Assembly (NCBI RefSeq): GCF_013004645.1
Contig: NZ_JABEME010000021.1
Coordinates: 1-39,999, forward strand
DNA length: 39,999 bases
Direction of reading: 5' to 3'
From: Stenotrophomonas africana
Lineage (GTDB): Bacteria > Pseudomonadota > Gammaproteobacteria > Xanthomonadales > Xanthomonadaceae
The translations under genes were made by a program, and so were the position numbers. The notes under the pieces are model-generated. The model saw only the letters and a program-made list of their open reading frames with translations. It did not search any database and was not told the DNA's origin. How positions within the stretch are numbered: the first letter of the stretch is position 1; each line of letters starts with the position of its first letter. Below are positions 32,301-39,927 of this stretch, piece by piece.

Positions 32301-33233
32301 GCGCCCGTGCGGGTACAGGCCGGCGCCAATGACATGGATCCGGCAAAGCTGCCGCCGTTCGCGCTGGACATTGCCGATCTGCAGTTCGGCAAGGTCGTAC
32401 TCGGCCAGGCGGTGCTGCGTACGCGGCCGCTGGCCAATGGCCTGAACGTGGACGAGCTGCGCTTCCGTGCGCCGGACCAGGAGATCGACATCAGCGGTCG
32501 CTGGCTGGGCCGCACCGGCGGTGCCCGCACCGAGCTGACCGCACAGGTGCGCAGTGAAGACCTGGGCGGCCTGATGCAGAACCTGGACTACGGTGGCCAG
32601 CTGCGCGGCGGCTCCGGTCAGGCCCAGCTGCAGGCCTCGTGGAGCGGCGGTCCCTCGGACTTCCAGCTGGCCACTCTGCAGGGCCGTCTCGATCTGCACG
32701 CGCGCAACGGCCAGTTGCTGGAGCTGGAGCCCGGCGCAGGTCGAGTGCTCGGCCTGCTCAGTGTCGCGCAGCTGCCGCGGCGCCTGATGTTCGACTTCCG
32801 CGATTTCTTCTCCAAGGGCTTTGCGTTCAACCAGGTCGATGGCAGCGTGCAGTTCGGCCAGGGCATGGCCCGTACCGACAAAGTGCTGATCGAGGGTCCG
32901 GCGGCGAACATCACCATCCGCGGCCAGGCCGACCTGCGCAACCAGCAGTTCGACCAGACCATCGACGTCAACCCGCGCGCCGGCAACCTGCTGACCGTGG
33001 TCGGCGCGGTGGCAGGTGGCCCGGTGGGTGCGGCACTCGGCGCCGCCACCAATGCGGTATTGTCCAAACCGTTGGGCGAAATCGGCGCCCGCACCTACAA
33101 GGTGACCGGTCCATGGAAGGAGCCGAAGGTGGAAGTGATCGAACGCAGCCGCGAGAAGACACCGCCCGCACCCACACCGGCACCGGCGGTTCCGCCGACG
33201 GTGACCGACCTGCCACGCTCGCGTTCACGCTGA
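29376..33233 (+). CDS. yhdP: YhdP family AsmA-like protein, phospholipid transport
   Basis: The 1285-residue protein has one N-terminal membrane anchor (about residues 14-35) and a long periplasmic beta-rich body, the build of AsmA-like proteins. Together with TamB and YdbH, YhdP carries phospholipids across the periplasm in E. coli; that role is inherited by family. The N-terminal part has RFDQLHTTWTRRGPLLQLKGL; the DUF3971 and AsmA-type regions follow. The C-terminal LVGAVAGGPVGAALGAATNAVL near residue 1215 is a conserved glycine-rich patch. Its place between rng and tldD is conserved in Gammaproteobacteria. Confidence 0.94.
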   Translation: MSAPPRLRLRRIRRHIIAACAVGLVGLALLVGTLSQLLPLAERHPGKIAAWLSERAGQPVRFDQLHTTWTRRGPLLQLKGLRIGAGQGLAIGEAEVLVSMYSGMLPGRSLTELRLRGLALDLQQGEDGRWSVRGLPKSDTGGDPLEALRRLGELQVIDGRLGVHAPGLGIDTTLPRIDLRLRVNGDRLRVGVRAWAQTDALPLTAVLDVDRTRGNGQAWLGADPVDFHAWSPLLAAGGVRLREGKGELNLWLTLRDFAPVALTTDSDLRDVRIDGAPMPDVATPQLQLQRLQARLRWQRQAEGWALQVPRLRLKTEDGEQQLDGLQLQVGRQLRVSSGEVQAGTALRALALSDRLEPGLRHWLFLSKPQLDVRALQLAGERDGPLRAQGELQSLGFASVGNSPGLRGLGGHFEGDADGFSLQLQPQRQLQFDWPTGFGVRHDLHLAGQIVGWRDEGGGWRIGTAAMRVEGTDYAADVRGGVWFQGDGTRPWLQLAAKLDDVPMTAAKRFWIHSKMSKGATDWLDMALAGGQVRNGIGLVSGDLDDWPFDNNDGRFEATGHITNGDIRFQHDWPLMSQVDADIAFIGPGFDMHGRGDLAGVAVQKFEAGIQDFGQQPLYVRADAQSEAGRLLAMLRQSPLHKEYGDTLDNLTAAGPAHVTFDLLQPLHHDEGGGHLQGTIDLAGVKLVDKRFQLAFDNMHGQARYSNGGFGAEELAVRHLGQDGRLSLRAGGYVHDSKLAFESKLSATLDAGVLIDRAPEMAWLKPYITGTSPWTIAVNLPKVAPGAPAPPSELRLSSDLVGTRLDLPAPLDKPAAEPLATTVAAQLPMGAGRIDVAFGQRLALAARSHNNQTGVQVTLGSDHVDREPPPSGLTVNGRSPTLDALEWISLARGGGDDDGMPLRAVDVQVGKLMLIGGVFEQTRLKLQPGPQALDVRLDGPSLAGRLTVPNAEGGTISGQLDRVHWQSLPAAPGAPAAPVRVQAGANDMDPAKLPPFALDIADLQFGKVVLGQAVLRTRPLANGLNVDELRFRAPDQEIDISGRWLGRTGGARTELTAQVRSEDLGGLMQNLDYGGQLRGGSGQAQLQASWSGGPSDFQLATLQGRLDLHARNGQLLELEPGAGRVLGLLSVAQLPRRLMFDFRDFFSKGFAFNQVDGSVQFGQGMARTDKVLIEGPAANITIRGQADLRNQQFDQTIDVNPRAGNLLTVVGAVAGGPVGAALGAATNAVLSKPLGEIGARTYKVTGPWKEPKVEVIERSREKTPPAPTPAPAVPPTVTDLPRSRSR

Positions 33234-33293
33234 GCATGGTGTTCCCGTTCACGGGGCTTGCCTGAGCGCCCCCGCATCCCCAGATCGAGGACC

Positions 33294-34739
33294 ATGACTG
33301 ATATCGCCCTGACGCTTGCCCAAGACCGCCTGTTGCGCCCTGGTGGCCTGGATACCGCTGGCTTGGAGCGCACCTTCGGGCAGTTGCTCGGCCCCGGTGT
33401 GGACTTTGGTGACCTTTATTTCCAGCACGCCCGCCGCGAGAGCTGGAGCGTGGAGGATGGCATCGTCAAGGACGGTGCCCATTCCATCGAGCAGGGCGTG
33501 GGTGTGCGCGCGATTTCCGGCGAGAAGACCGGCTTCGCCTACTCCGATGACATCCATGCCGATGCGCTGCTGGCTGCGGCGCAGTCGGCACGTGCGATTT
33601 CGCGCGAAGGTGGCGCCCAGACCGGGCGTTCGCTGCTGCGGGGCAATGCGCGCGCGCTGTATCCGGCGCTGGACCCGATCGACGGCATCGGCAACGAGGC
33701 CAAGGTCGAAGTGCTCAAGCGCCTGGACGGTTACCTGCGTGCCGCCGACCCGCGCGTGAAGCAGGTGATGGTCAGCCTGTCCGGTGGCGTCGACACGGTG
33801 CTGATCGCCCGCAGCGACGGCGTGCTGGGCGCCGACGTGCGTCCGCTGGTGCGCCTGAACGTGCAGGTGATCGTCGAGCACAACGGCCGGCGCGAGTCCG
33901 GCTATGCCGGTGGCGGTGGCCGCTATGGCTATGAGGAGCTGTTCGCCGACGGCCGCCCGGAAGCCTTCGCCCGTGAGGCGCTGCGCCAGGCGCTGGTGAA
34001 CCTTGAAGCGGCACCGGCACCGGCCGGCGTGATGCCGGTGGTACTGGGCCCGGGCTGGCCCGGTGTGCTGCTGCATGAAGCGGTCGGCCATGGCCTGGAA
34101 GGCGACTTCAACCGCAAGGGAACCAGCGTCTACGCGGGCCGCATCGGCGAGCGCGTTGCCGCCCCGGGTGTGACGATCGTCGATGACGGCACGCTGGACG
34201 GACGCCGTGGTTCGTTGAACATCGACGACGAGGGGCATCCGAGCCAGTGCACGACGCTGATCGAGGACGGCATCCTGGTCGGCTACATGCAGGACAGCCT
34301 CAATGCGCGCCTGATGGGTGTGGCGCCGACCGGCAATGGCCGCCGCGAATCGTTCGCGCACATGACCATGCCGCGCATGACCAACACCTACATGCGTGCC
34401 GGCGAACACGACCCGCAGGAGATGATCCGTTCGGTGAAGAAGGGCCTGTACGCGGTCAACTTCGGCGGCGGCCAGGTCGACATCACCAGCGGCAAGTACG
34501 TGTTCTCGGCTACCGAGGCCTACCTGATCGAGGATGGCCGCATCACCTCACCGGTGAAAGGCGCGACCCTGATCGGCAACGGTCCGGAAACCATGCAGAA
34601 GGTGCGCATGGTCGGCAACGACCTGGCCCTGGACGAGGGCGTGGGCATCTGCGGCAAGGATGGGCAGAGCGTGCCCGTGGGTGTCGGCCAGCCCTCGCTG
34701 TTGATCGAGGGCATCACCGTCGGCGGTACCCAGGCCTGA
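33294..34739 (+). CDS. tldD: TldD metalloprotease subunit
   Basis: TldD is the zinc-carrying half of the TldD/TldE protease, which degrades unfolded peptides and cleaves leader peptides such as that of microcin B17. The 481-residue length equals that of E. coli TldD. The HExxxGH motif is HEAVGHGLEGD (from His261), with the downstream SLNIDDEGHPSQCT and MPRMTNTYM typical of the family. The start at 33294 follows TCGAGGACC. Its partner pmbA is 700 bases away, beyond the oppositely oriented darP. No RiPP gene cluster is seen that would point to a peptide substrate. Confidence 0.97.
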   Translation: MTDIALTLAQDRLLRPGGLDTAGLERTFGQLLGPGVDFGDLYFQHARRESWSVEDGIVKDGAHSIEQGVGVRAISGEKTGFAYSDDIHADALLAAAQSARAISREGGAQTGRSLLRGNARALYPALDPIDGIGNEAKVEVLKRLDGYLRAADPRVKQVMVSLSGGVDTVLIARSDGVLGADVRPLVRLNVQVIVEHNGRRESGYAGGGGRYGYEELFADGRPEAFAREALRQALVNLEAAPAPAGVMPVVLGPGWPGVLLHEAVGHGLEGDFNRKGTSVYAGRIGERVAAPGVTIVDDGTLDGRRGSLNIDDEGHPSQCTTLIEDGILVGYMQDSLNARLMGVAPTGNGRRESFAHMTMPRMTNTYMRAGEHDPQEMIRSVKKGLYAVNFGGGQVDITSGKYVFSATEAYLIEDGRITSPVKGATLIGNGPETMQKVRMVGNDLALDEGVGICGKDGQSVPVGVGQPSLLIEGITVGGTQA

Positions 34740-34780
34740 GCCGGGCGATGGCCAGCGCCACCGCCCAGGCGGGCGCGGAC

Positions 34781-35368
34781 TCAGTCCTCGTCGGCTTCGT
34801 CGGTCTCGACGGGGTCGGCGCCTTCGGCGCCGGCCTTCAGGCCCAGCGCGGCCGGCAGCATCAGCGCGCGCAGCACCTGGAAGATCTCGCGGTAGGCGCG
34901 CGGCGGCTTGTTCTTCGCCTTCTCGGCCTGCGCGTTGCGCACCAGCGTGCGCAGCTGCTGGCGGTCGGCCTGCGGGTAATCGTCCAGCAGGGCGGCCAGC
35001 GCCTTGTCACCTTCGGCCAGCAGGCGCTCGCGCCAGTCTTCCACGCGGTGCATCATCGCCACTTCGCGGCGGCCGGTTTCGCTGTTGGCGTCCAGCGCAT
35101 CGCGGATCGCATCCAGCGTGGCGTCTTCTTCGCGGCGCATGTGCTTGGCCAGGAACGCCAGCTGGCGCTTGTGGGCGATGTGGGCGGTGATGCGCTTGCA
35201 CTCGGCGATATGCGGCAGCAGGTCTTCCGGGATCGGCAGGCGCGCCAGCTGGGCCGGGGTCAACGACACCAGCTTCTCGCCCAGGGCCAGGACGTCGAGC
35301 GCGTCGCGCCGGTTCTGGCTGCGGCTCTTGTCGTGGAATTCACCGGTTTCTTCGTCGCGTCCGCGCAT
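34781..35368 (-). CDS. darP: DarP (YjgA), 50S assembly factor
   Basis: The 195-residue helical protein belongs to the DUF615/YjgA family, renamed DarP, which associates with late 50S precursors. The conserved opening SRSQNRRDALDVLALGEKLVSL and the PEDLLPHIAECKRITAHIAHKRQLAFLAKHMR stretch (about 47-78) identify it. The C-terminal 20 residues are acidic. It is divergent from pmbA, which is a common arrangement. A terminator-like hairpin with a seven-T run lies in its leader (35386-35414). Confidence 0.95.
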   Translation of the reverse strand: MRGRDEETGEFHDKSRSQNRRDALDVLALGEKLVSLTPAQLARLPIPEDLLPHIAECKRITAHIAHKRQLAFLAKHMRREEDATLDAIRDALDANSETGRREVAMMHRVEDWRERLLAEGDKALAALLDDYPQADRQQLRTLVRNAQAEKAKNKPPRAYREIFQVLRALMLPAALGLKAGAEGADPVETDEADED

Positions 35369-35385
35369 CGTTCCTACCTGATCTC

Positions 35386-35414
35386 AAAAAAAGTCGCCCG
35401 GCGTGATGCCGGGC
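35386..35414 (-). promoter_or_regulatory. Terminator-like hairpin in the darP leader
   Basis: On the minus strand a 7-base stem (35396-35402 with 35408-35414) is followed by GACTTTTTTT, then only 17 bases to the darP ATG, with AGGTAGGAA as ribosome-binding site. It has the form of an intrinsic terminator although it precedes the gene. It could be an attenuator of darP or stop antisense transcripts coming from pmbA. Confidence 0.6.
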
Positions 35415-35436
35415 CCAACCCGTACAGGATAAAGCA

Positions 35437-36804
35437 TTGAACGTGATCGCCCCTGAAGTCGCTGTCGGCGACGACAGCCCGGCCCGGCTGGAACGGCTGG
35501 CCGACCTCTCCCAGCAGCTGCTCGACCGTGCCCGTGCGCTGGGCGCCAGCCAGGCCGAGGTCAGCTGCAGCGAGGACCGTGGCCTGGAGGTCAATGTCCG
35601 CCTTGGCGAAGTTGAGACCGTGCAGTCCACCCGTGACCGCGGTATCGCCGTCACCGTCTATTTTGGCCAACGCAAGGGCAGCGCCAGCACCGGCGACCTG
35701 AACGAGGCCAGCCTTGCCGCCACGGTCGAGCAGGCCTGCGCGATCGCCCGCCATACCGAGGACGACCCGGCTGCCGGCCTGGCCGAGGCGGCGCTGATGG
35801 CGACCGATTTCCCCGACCTGGACAGCTGGCACCCCTGGGCGCTGCAGGCCGACGAGGCGGTGGACCTCGCCCTGGCCTGTGAAAACGCCGGCCGCGAGGC
35901 CGACGCGCAGATCCGCAATTCCGACGGCGCCTCGGTGTCGAGCATGCAGAGCCTGTCGGTGTATGCCAATTCGCATGGCTTTTTCGGCCGTGAGCGTGGC
36001 ACCCATCATTCGGTAGGCTGTGCGCTGATTGCCGGCCAGGGCGATGGCATGCAGCGCGATGGCTGGTACACCAGCGCGCTGGCCCGTGAGGATCTGGAGG
36101 AGGTGGGCCTGGTCGGTCGTCGTGCCGCCGAGCGCACCGTCGCCCGCCTGCAGCCTCGTTCGATGGCCACCGGCAGCATGCCGGTACTGTTTGCCCCGGA
36201 AGTGGCGCGAAGCCTGGTCGGCCACCTGCTGTCGGCAGTGTCCGGCGGTGCCCTGTACCGCCAGGCCAGCTTCCTGCTGGACAGCGTTGGCCAGCAGCTG
36301 TTCCCGGACTGGATGCAGATCGAGGAACTGCCCCACCTGCGCCGTGGCCTGCGCTCGGCCGCCTTCGACGGCGACGGCGTGGCCACCCGTGCTTCGGCGC
36401 TGGTCCGTGACGGTGTACTGCAGCGCTACGTTCTGGGCAGCTATTCGGCACGCAAGCTGGGCCTGCAGACCACCGCCAATGCGGGCGGCGTGCACAATCT
36501 GCAGCTGGCCGCCAATGCGGGCTCCCTGCAGGAGATCGCGCGGCAGATGGGCGATGGCCTGCTGGTGACCGAGTTGATGGGGCAGGGCGTGAACGGGGTG
36601 ACCGGCGACTACTCGCGCGGTGCCGGCGGCTTCCGCGTGGAGAACGGCGAGATCCAGTACCCGGTGGACGGCATCACCATCGCTGGCAACCTGCGCGAGA
36701 TGTTCAGCAGCATCGAGGCGGTCGGCAGCGACGTCGACCCGCGCTCGCACATCCGGACCGGTTCGATCCTGCTGGGGCGGATGACCATCGCCGGTAATGA
36801 TTGA
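35437..36804 (+). CDS. pmbA: PmbA (TldE) metalloprotease subunit
   Basis: PmbA/TldE is the second half of the TldD/TldE protease; it lacks the HExxxGH motif and completes the chamber. The 455-residue product has the family core, ending with GQGVNGVTGDYSRGAGGFRV (about 382) and DGITIAGNLREMF. The start is TTG at 35437, after CAGGAT at a suitable distance; a GTG two codons on is possible. Its neighbour darP diverges, as in many Gammaproteobacteria. Confidence 0.95.
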   Translation: MNVIAPEVAVGDDSPARLERLADLSQQLLDRARALGASQAEVSCSEDRGLEVNVRLGEVETVQSTRDRGIAVTVYFGQRKGSASTGDLNEASLAATVEQACAIARHTEDDPAAGLAEAALMATDFPDLDSWHPWALQADEAVDLALACENAGREADAQIRNSDGASVSSMQSLSVYANSHGFFGRERGTHHSVGCALIAGQGDGMQRDGWYTSALAREDLEEVGLVGRRAAERTVARLQPRSMATGSMPVLFAPEVARSLVGHLLSAVSGGALYRQASFLLDSVGQQLFPDWMQIEELPHLRRGLRSAAFDGDGVATRASALVRDGVLQRYVLGSYSARKLGLQTTANAGGVHNLQLAANAGSLQEIARQMGDGLLVTELMGQGVNGVTGDYSRGAGGFRVENGEIQYPVDGITIAGNLREMFSSIEAVGSDVDPRSHIRTGSILLGRMTIAGND

Positions 36805-36829
36805 TGGCATTGATGGCGTAAGCTATGCC
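36801..36829 (+). promoter_or_regulatory. Possible promoter for the DUF4870 gene
   Basis: TTGATG (36801-36806) and TATGCC (36824-36829) are spaced by 17 bases just at the pmbA stop. The -10 match is weak. Confidence 0.3.
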
Positions 36830-36891
36830 CGCCTGACGCAACCAGCTTGGCGCTGGTGGGTCAAGACCACCCAATGAAAAGGAGTTTTGTC

Positions 36892-37263
36892 GTGAGTGAA
36901 TTCGATAACGTCCCGCCGCCGCCGGCAACCACCGATGCCCCGGCCGACCAGCGCACCATGGCGCTGGCTGCGCACCTGCTGGGCATCTTCACCTGGTTCA
37001 TCGGCGCGCTGATCATCTGGCTGATCAACAAGGATGACGCCAGCAAGGCCTTCGTGACCGACCAGGCCAAGGAAGCCCTGAACTTCCAGATCACCGTGAC
37101 CATCGCCATGGTCATCAGCATCATCCTGATGATCGTGATCATCGGCGGCATCCTGGCCCCGATCGTCGGCGTCATCAACCTGGTGTTCTGCATCATCGCT
37201 GCAGTGAAGGCCAACAACGGCGAAGCCTACCGCTACCCGTTCACCCTGCGCCTGATCAAGTAA
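36892..37263 (+). CDS. DUF4870 family small membrane protein
   Basis: The 123-residue product has an N-terminal Pro-rich tail and two or three hydrophobic segments, with QRTMALAAHLLGIFTWFIGALIIWLI and the conserved FVTDQAKEALNFQITV between them, typical of DUF4870 (TIC20-like). Function unknown. GTG at 36892 is chosen because AAAAGGAG at 36877-36884 is seven bases upstream. An in-frame ATG at 36874 precedes that site and is unlikely. It is monocistronic, ending in a strong terminator. Confidence 0.88.
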   Translation: MSEFDNVPPPPATTDAPADQRTMALAAHLLGIFTWFIGALIIWLINKDDASKAFVTDQAKEALNFQITVTIAMVISIILMIVIIGGILAPIVGVINLVFCIIAAVKANNGEAYRYPFTLRLIK

Positions 37264-37283
37264 GACCGGCTGCATGCTGAACT

Positions 37284-37312
37284 GAAAACGCCCGGCATTG
37301 CCGGGCGTTTTC
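37284..37312. terminator. Bidirectional terminator after the DUF4870 gene
   Basis: A 13-base perfect stem (37284-37296 with 37300-37312) around ATT carries AAAA on one arm and TTTT on the other, so it can end transcripts from both the DUF4870 gene and ispA. Confidence 0.9.
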
Positions 37313-37355
37313 ATGTGCGGGGAGCTGCGGGCGGTGCCCGACGAGCGCGCAGCGA

Positions 37356-38234
37356 TCAATGATCGCGTTCGACCGCCAGCGTCGCCAGCGCACGCAGTGC
37401 ATCGGCCTCTTCGCCGTATCCGGCCAGGATCGCCTGCATGCGTGCTGCGAGCTCATGCAGCTGGGCCTTTGCGCCGTCCATGCCAAGCAGCGCGGGGAAG
37501 GTGCTCTTGTCCTGCGCCTGGTCCTTGCCGGCGGTCTTGCCCAGCTGCTCGGAACTGGCCTCGACATCGAGAATGTCGTCGCGGACCTGGAAGGCCAGGC
37601 CGAGCGCGTCGGCGAAGCTGTCCAGCTGGGCCAACTGCGGTTCGTGAGCCTGGCCGCACAGTCCGCCCATGCGTACCGCCGCGCGGATCAGCGCGCCGGT
37701 CTTCAGCGCGTGCATGCGGGTCAGCGCCGCCAGCGTCTGCTGCTGGCCGGTGGCATCGATGTCCAGGGCCTGGCCGCCGCACATGCCGGACGCGCCGGAG
37801 GCGTGGGCCAGGGTCTGCAGGCAGGCTACGCGCAACGTTGCCGGCAGCGGCGCATCGGCCAGCAGGCCGAAGGCACGGGTCTGCAGGGCGTCGCCGGCGA
37901 GGATCGCGGTAGCTTCGTCGAAGGCGATGTGGGTGGTCGGCTTGCCACGGCGCAGCGCGTCGTCATCCATCGCCGGCAGGTCGTCATGCACCAGTGAATA
38001 GGCGTGGATCAGCTCGACCGCCATCGCCGCCGCATCCAGATGTTCCGGCTGCGCACCGAACAGGTGGCCACTGGCGTACACCAGCAGCGGCCGCATGCGC
38101 TTGCCACCGCCCAGCACCGAATAGCGCATGGCCTGGTGCAGGCGCTGCGGTGCTTCGGCAGGCGAGGGCAGGGCGGCGTCGAGCTGGCTTTCGATACGGT
38201 CGCGCCAGCGCGCGAACAGAACCTCAGCCGTCAT
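37356..38234 (-). CDS. ispA: Farnesyl diphosphate synthase
   Basis: IspA condenses IPP with DMAPP and then GPP to give farnesyl diphosphate for quinones, undecaprenyl and others. The 292-residue product (E. coli 299) has GGGKRMRP (42-49), the first aspartate-rich motif DDLPAMD (84-90) and the second DDILD (about 224). The start at 38234 lies within the last codons of xseB, an 11-base overlap, and fits the family length; the frame continues upstream only through xseB. Confidence 0.97.
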   Translation of the reverse strand: MTAEVLFARWRDRIESQLDAALPSPAEAPQRLHQAMRYSVLGGGKRMRPLLVYASGHLFGAQPEHLDAAAMAVELIHAYSLVHDDLPAMDDDALRRGKPTTHIAFDEATAILAGDALQTRAFGLLADAPLPATLRVACLQTLAHASGASGMCGGQALDIDATGQQQTLAALTRMHALKTGALIRAAVRMGGLCGQAHEPQLAQLDSFADALGLAFQVRDDILDVEASSEQLGKTAGKDQAQDKSTFPALLGMDGAKAQLHELAARMQAILAGYGEEADALRALATLAVERDH

Positions 38235-38484
38235 GGCTGGGCGGATCGAAGGGCTCGGAGGCTTCCGGCTGCGCCGGATCGCTGAGCAGGCGCACGCGCA
38301 GTTCTGCCTGTTCCAGCGCCTGCTGGCACTGGCGATACAGACCGACGCCACGTTCGTAAGCACTGAGCGAGGCTTCCAGGCTCAGCTCGCCGGTTTCCAT
38401 CTGCTCCACCAGCTGTTCCAGCGATTCGAGCGACTGCTCGAACTGGGCAACCGGGGAGGCGTTTTCGGGGGACTTCTTGGCCAT
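38224..38484 (-). CDS. xseB: Exodeoxyribonuclease VII small subunit
   Basis: XseB wraps XseA to form exonuclease VII, which degrades single-stranded DNA. The 86-residue helical product carries the conserved FEQSLESLEQLVEQMETGELSLEASL and AYERGVGLYRQCQQAL motifs. It overlaps ispA by 11 bases; the xseB-ispA pair (often with dxs) is common. dxs is not next to it here. Confidence 0.96.
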   Translation of the reverse strand: MAKKSPENASPVAQFEQSLESLEQLVEQMETGELSLEASLSAYERGVGLYRQCQQALEQAELRVRLLSDPAQPEASEPFDPPSHDG

Positions 38485-38520
38485 GTGGCAAGTGTGGACG
38501 GGCCGCGCGCGGGGGTCAAT

Positions 38521-39804
38521 TCACCAGCCGCCGGGACGCCACTGCAGCTGAGCATCATGGGCCTGCAACCAGGCTTGCAGAGGGGCCGCGATGACCACGT
38601 CGGCGGCGGCCAGCAACTGCGGGCCATCAAAGATCAGCGGCAGCTGCGCGCGTCGCCACGGGGCGAGGTGTTCGCGTTGCAGGCAGTCCTTCAACGCGTG
38701 CGAATGCTGGCGACCGGGCAGCAGAATGCGCTCACCGCCCACGCGTGCACGGACCTGCAGCGGGCGTTCGAAGGCCGGGGTGCCCTGCAGTCGCAGCTGT
38801 CCGCCATCGGGCAGCGGCAGCGGTGCGCGGCCATCCCATTCGACCTGCCACTCGAGGGGAAGCGCAGGCAGCCGGGCCGGCAGCAGGTAGGCGTGGTCGC
38901 GCCATTGCTGGATCGCGTGATCGTGCCAGCTCGCACGGGCCTGACGATCGTTGTCGGCCGGCAGCAGCTCGTCCAGCGCCTGCTGCAGCACCGTGGCCGG
39001 CAGCGGTGCCGCACCGTGGCCGGCCACCCAGGCACGCAGCACGCGTGCGGCACGACTTGGTGAGACCTGGCGCAGCAGCTGCAGCGACAGCACGCGTGGA
39101 GCGACTTCCAGGTGTGCGATCAGCTCGGCGTCTTCCTCATCGAGGAGTTCGCGGGTCTGCCCGCAATGCGCTGCGCTGCCCGCCATTGCCGCGGCGGCAT
39201 GCGGCCAGCGTTGGCGCAACAGCGGCAGCACCTGCAGGCGCAGGAAGTTGCGATCGGCGTGGTCGTCGCCATTGCTGGGGTCTTCGATCCAGTGCAGCGC
39301 ATGGTGGCGCGCGTAATCGAGCAGCGCACTGCGCGGGACCGCCAGCAGCGGCCGCCACAAGGGATGTTCGCCAAGGCGGCTGTGCGTGGACATCGCCGCC
39401 AGGCCATCGACGCCGGAAGCGCGCAGGGCGCGCAACAGGAAGGTCTCGGCCTGGTCGTCCTGATGCTGCGCCAGTGCGAGCGTTTCGCCGTCGCGCAGCT
39501 CGGCCGCGAATGCGGCGCGTCGCGCCAGTCGCGCGGCACCCTCGGTGCCCAGGCCTGTGCCGTTCTCGACCTGCACGCGATGCACGACCAGCTCAATGCC
39601 CCAGGCGTCGCATTGCTGCTGGCAGTGCAGCACCCACCCATCCGCATCGGGCTGCAGGCCGTGGTGCACGTGCACCGCGCGCAGCGCAGTGCCGGAAGCT
39701 TGCGCGCAGCGCCACAGCCAATGCAGCAGCACGGTGGAGTCGACACCACCGCTGTAGCCCACCAGCAGCGGCGCATCCAGCGGAACGAGGGCAGGGAAGG
39801 GAGT
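38521..39804 (-). CDS. tilS: tRNA(Ile)-lysidine synthetase
   Basis: TilS converts cytidine 34 of the CAU tRNA-Ile to lysidine, so that it reads AUA codons. The 427-residue product has the ATP-pyrophosphatase P-loop SGGVDS near residue 17, then the HVHHGL and HQDDQAETFLLR motifs of the family, and a C-terminal tRNA-binding domain with PGRQHSHALKDCLQREHLAPWRR. I prefer the GTG at 39804, which puts the P-loop in the usual place. A GTG at 39849 would add 15 residues and lies within a hairpin at 39831-39847, so it is less likely. Confidence 0.93.
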   Translation of the reverse strand, partial: TPFPALVPLDAPLLVGYSGGVDSTVLLHWLWRCAQASGTALRAVHVHHGLQPDADGWVLHCQQQCDAWGIELVVHRVQVENGTGLGTEGAARLARRAAFAAELRDGETLALAQHQDDQAETFLLRALRASGVDGLAAMSTHSRLGEHPLWRPLLAVPRSALLDYARHHALHWIEDPSNGDDHADRNFLRLQVLPLLRQRWPHAAAAMAGSAAHCGQTRELLDEEDAELIAHLEVAPRVLSLQLLRQVSPSRAARVLRAWVAGHGAAPLPATVLQQALDELLPADNDRQARASWHDHAIQQWRDHAYLLPARLPALPLEWQVEWDGRAPLPLPDGGQLRLQGTPAFERPLQVRARVGGERILLPGRQHSHALKDCLQREHLAPWRRAQLPLIFDGPQLLAAADVVIAAPLQAWLQAHDAQLQWRPGGW

Positions 39805-39830
39805 CACGGCGGCAAGTATAGGGTTGCTCG

Positions 39831-39856
39831 GCAGGGCTGCGCCCTGCACCCGCTAC
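39831..39856 (-). repeat. Possible diverged SMAG-like hairpin upstream of tilS
   Basis: A 7-base stem (39831-39837 with 39841-39847) has a TGC loop, with GTAG on the minus strand at 39853-39856. It resembles a REP but is less regular than others here. Confidence 0.35.
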
Positions 39857-39863
39857 GATCCAG

Positions 39864-39892
39864 AGCAACAGCAACAGCAACAGCAACAGCAG
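39864..39892 (+). repeat. Hexanucleotide repeat (AGCAAC)n
   Basis: Four perfect copies of AGCAAC (39864-39887) are followed by AGCAG. It is a simple repeat of the kind that can change copy number by slippage. It lies in the non-coding region before tilS. Confidence 0.8.
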
Positions 39893-39927
39893 AAGCGGGG
39901 TTCCTGAAGGATGGCGGGGTGGGTCCG

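Noticed and set aside
29787..32699. 970-codon open frame antisense to yhdP
   Set aside because: Shadow of yhdP, with no signal, domain or ribosome-binding site.
33294..36804. TldD/TldE as part of a microcin-like RiPP cluster
   Set aside because: No precursor peptide, cyclodehydratase or export gene is present; both are housekeeping neighbours.
39864..39892. Repeats as a CRISPR array
   Set aside because: Only simple tandem hexamers without spacers; no cas genes anywhere in the window.
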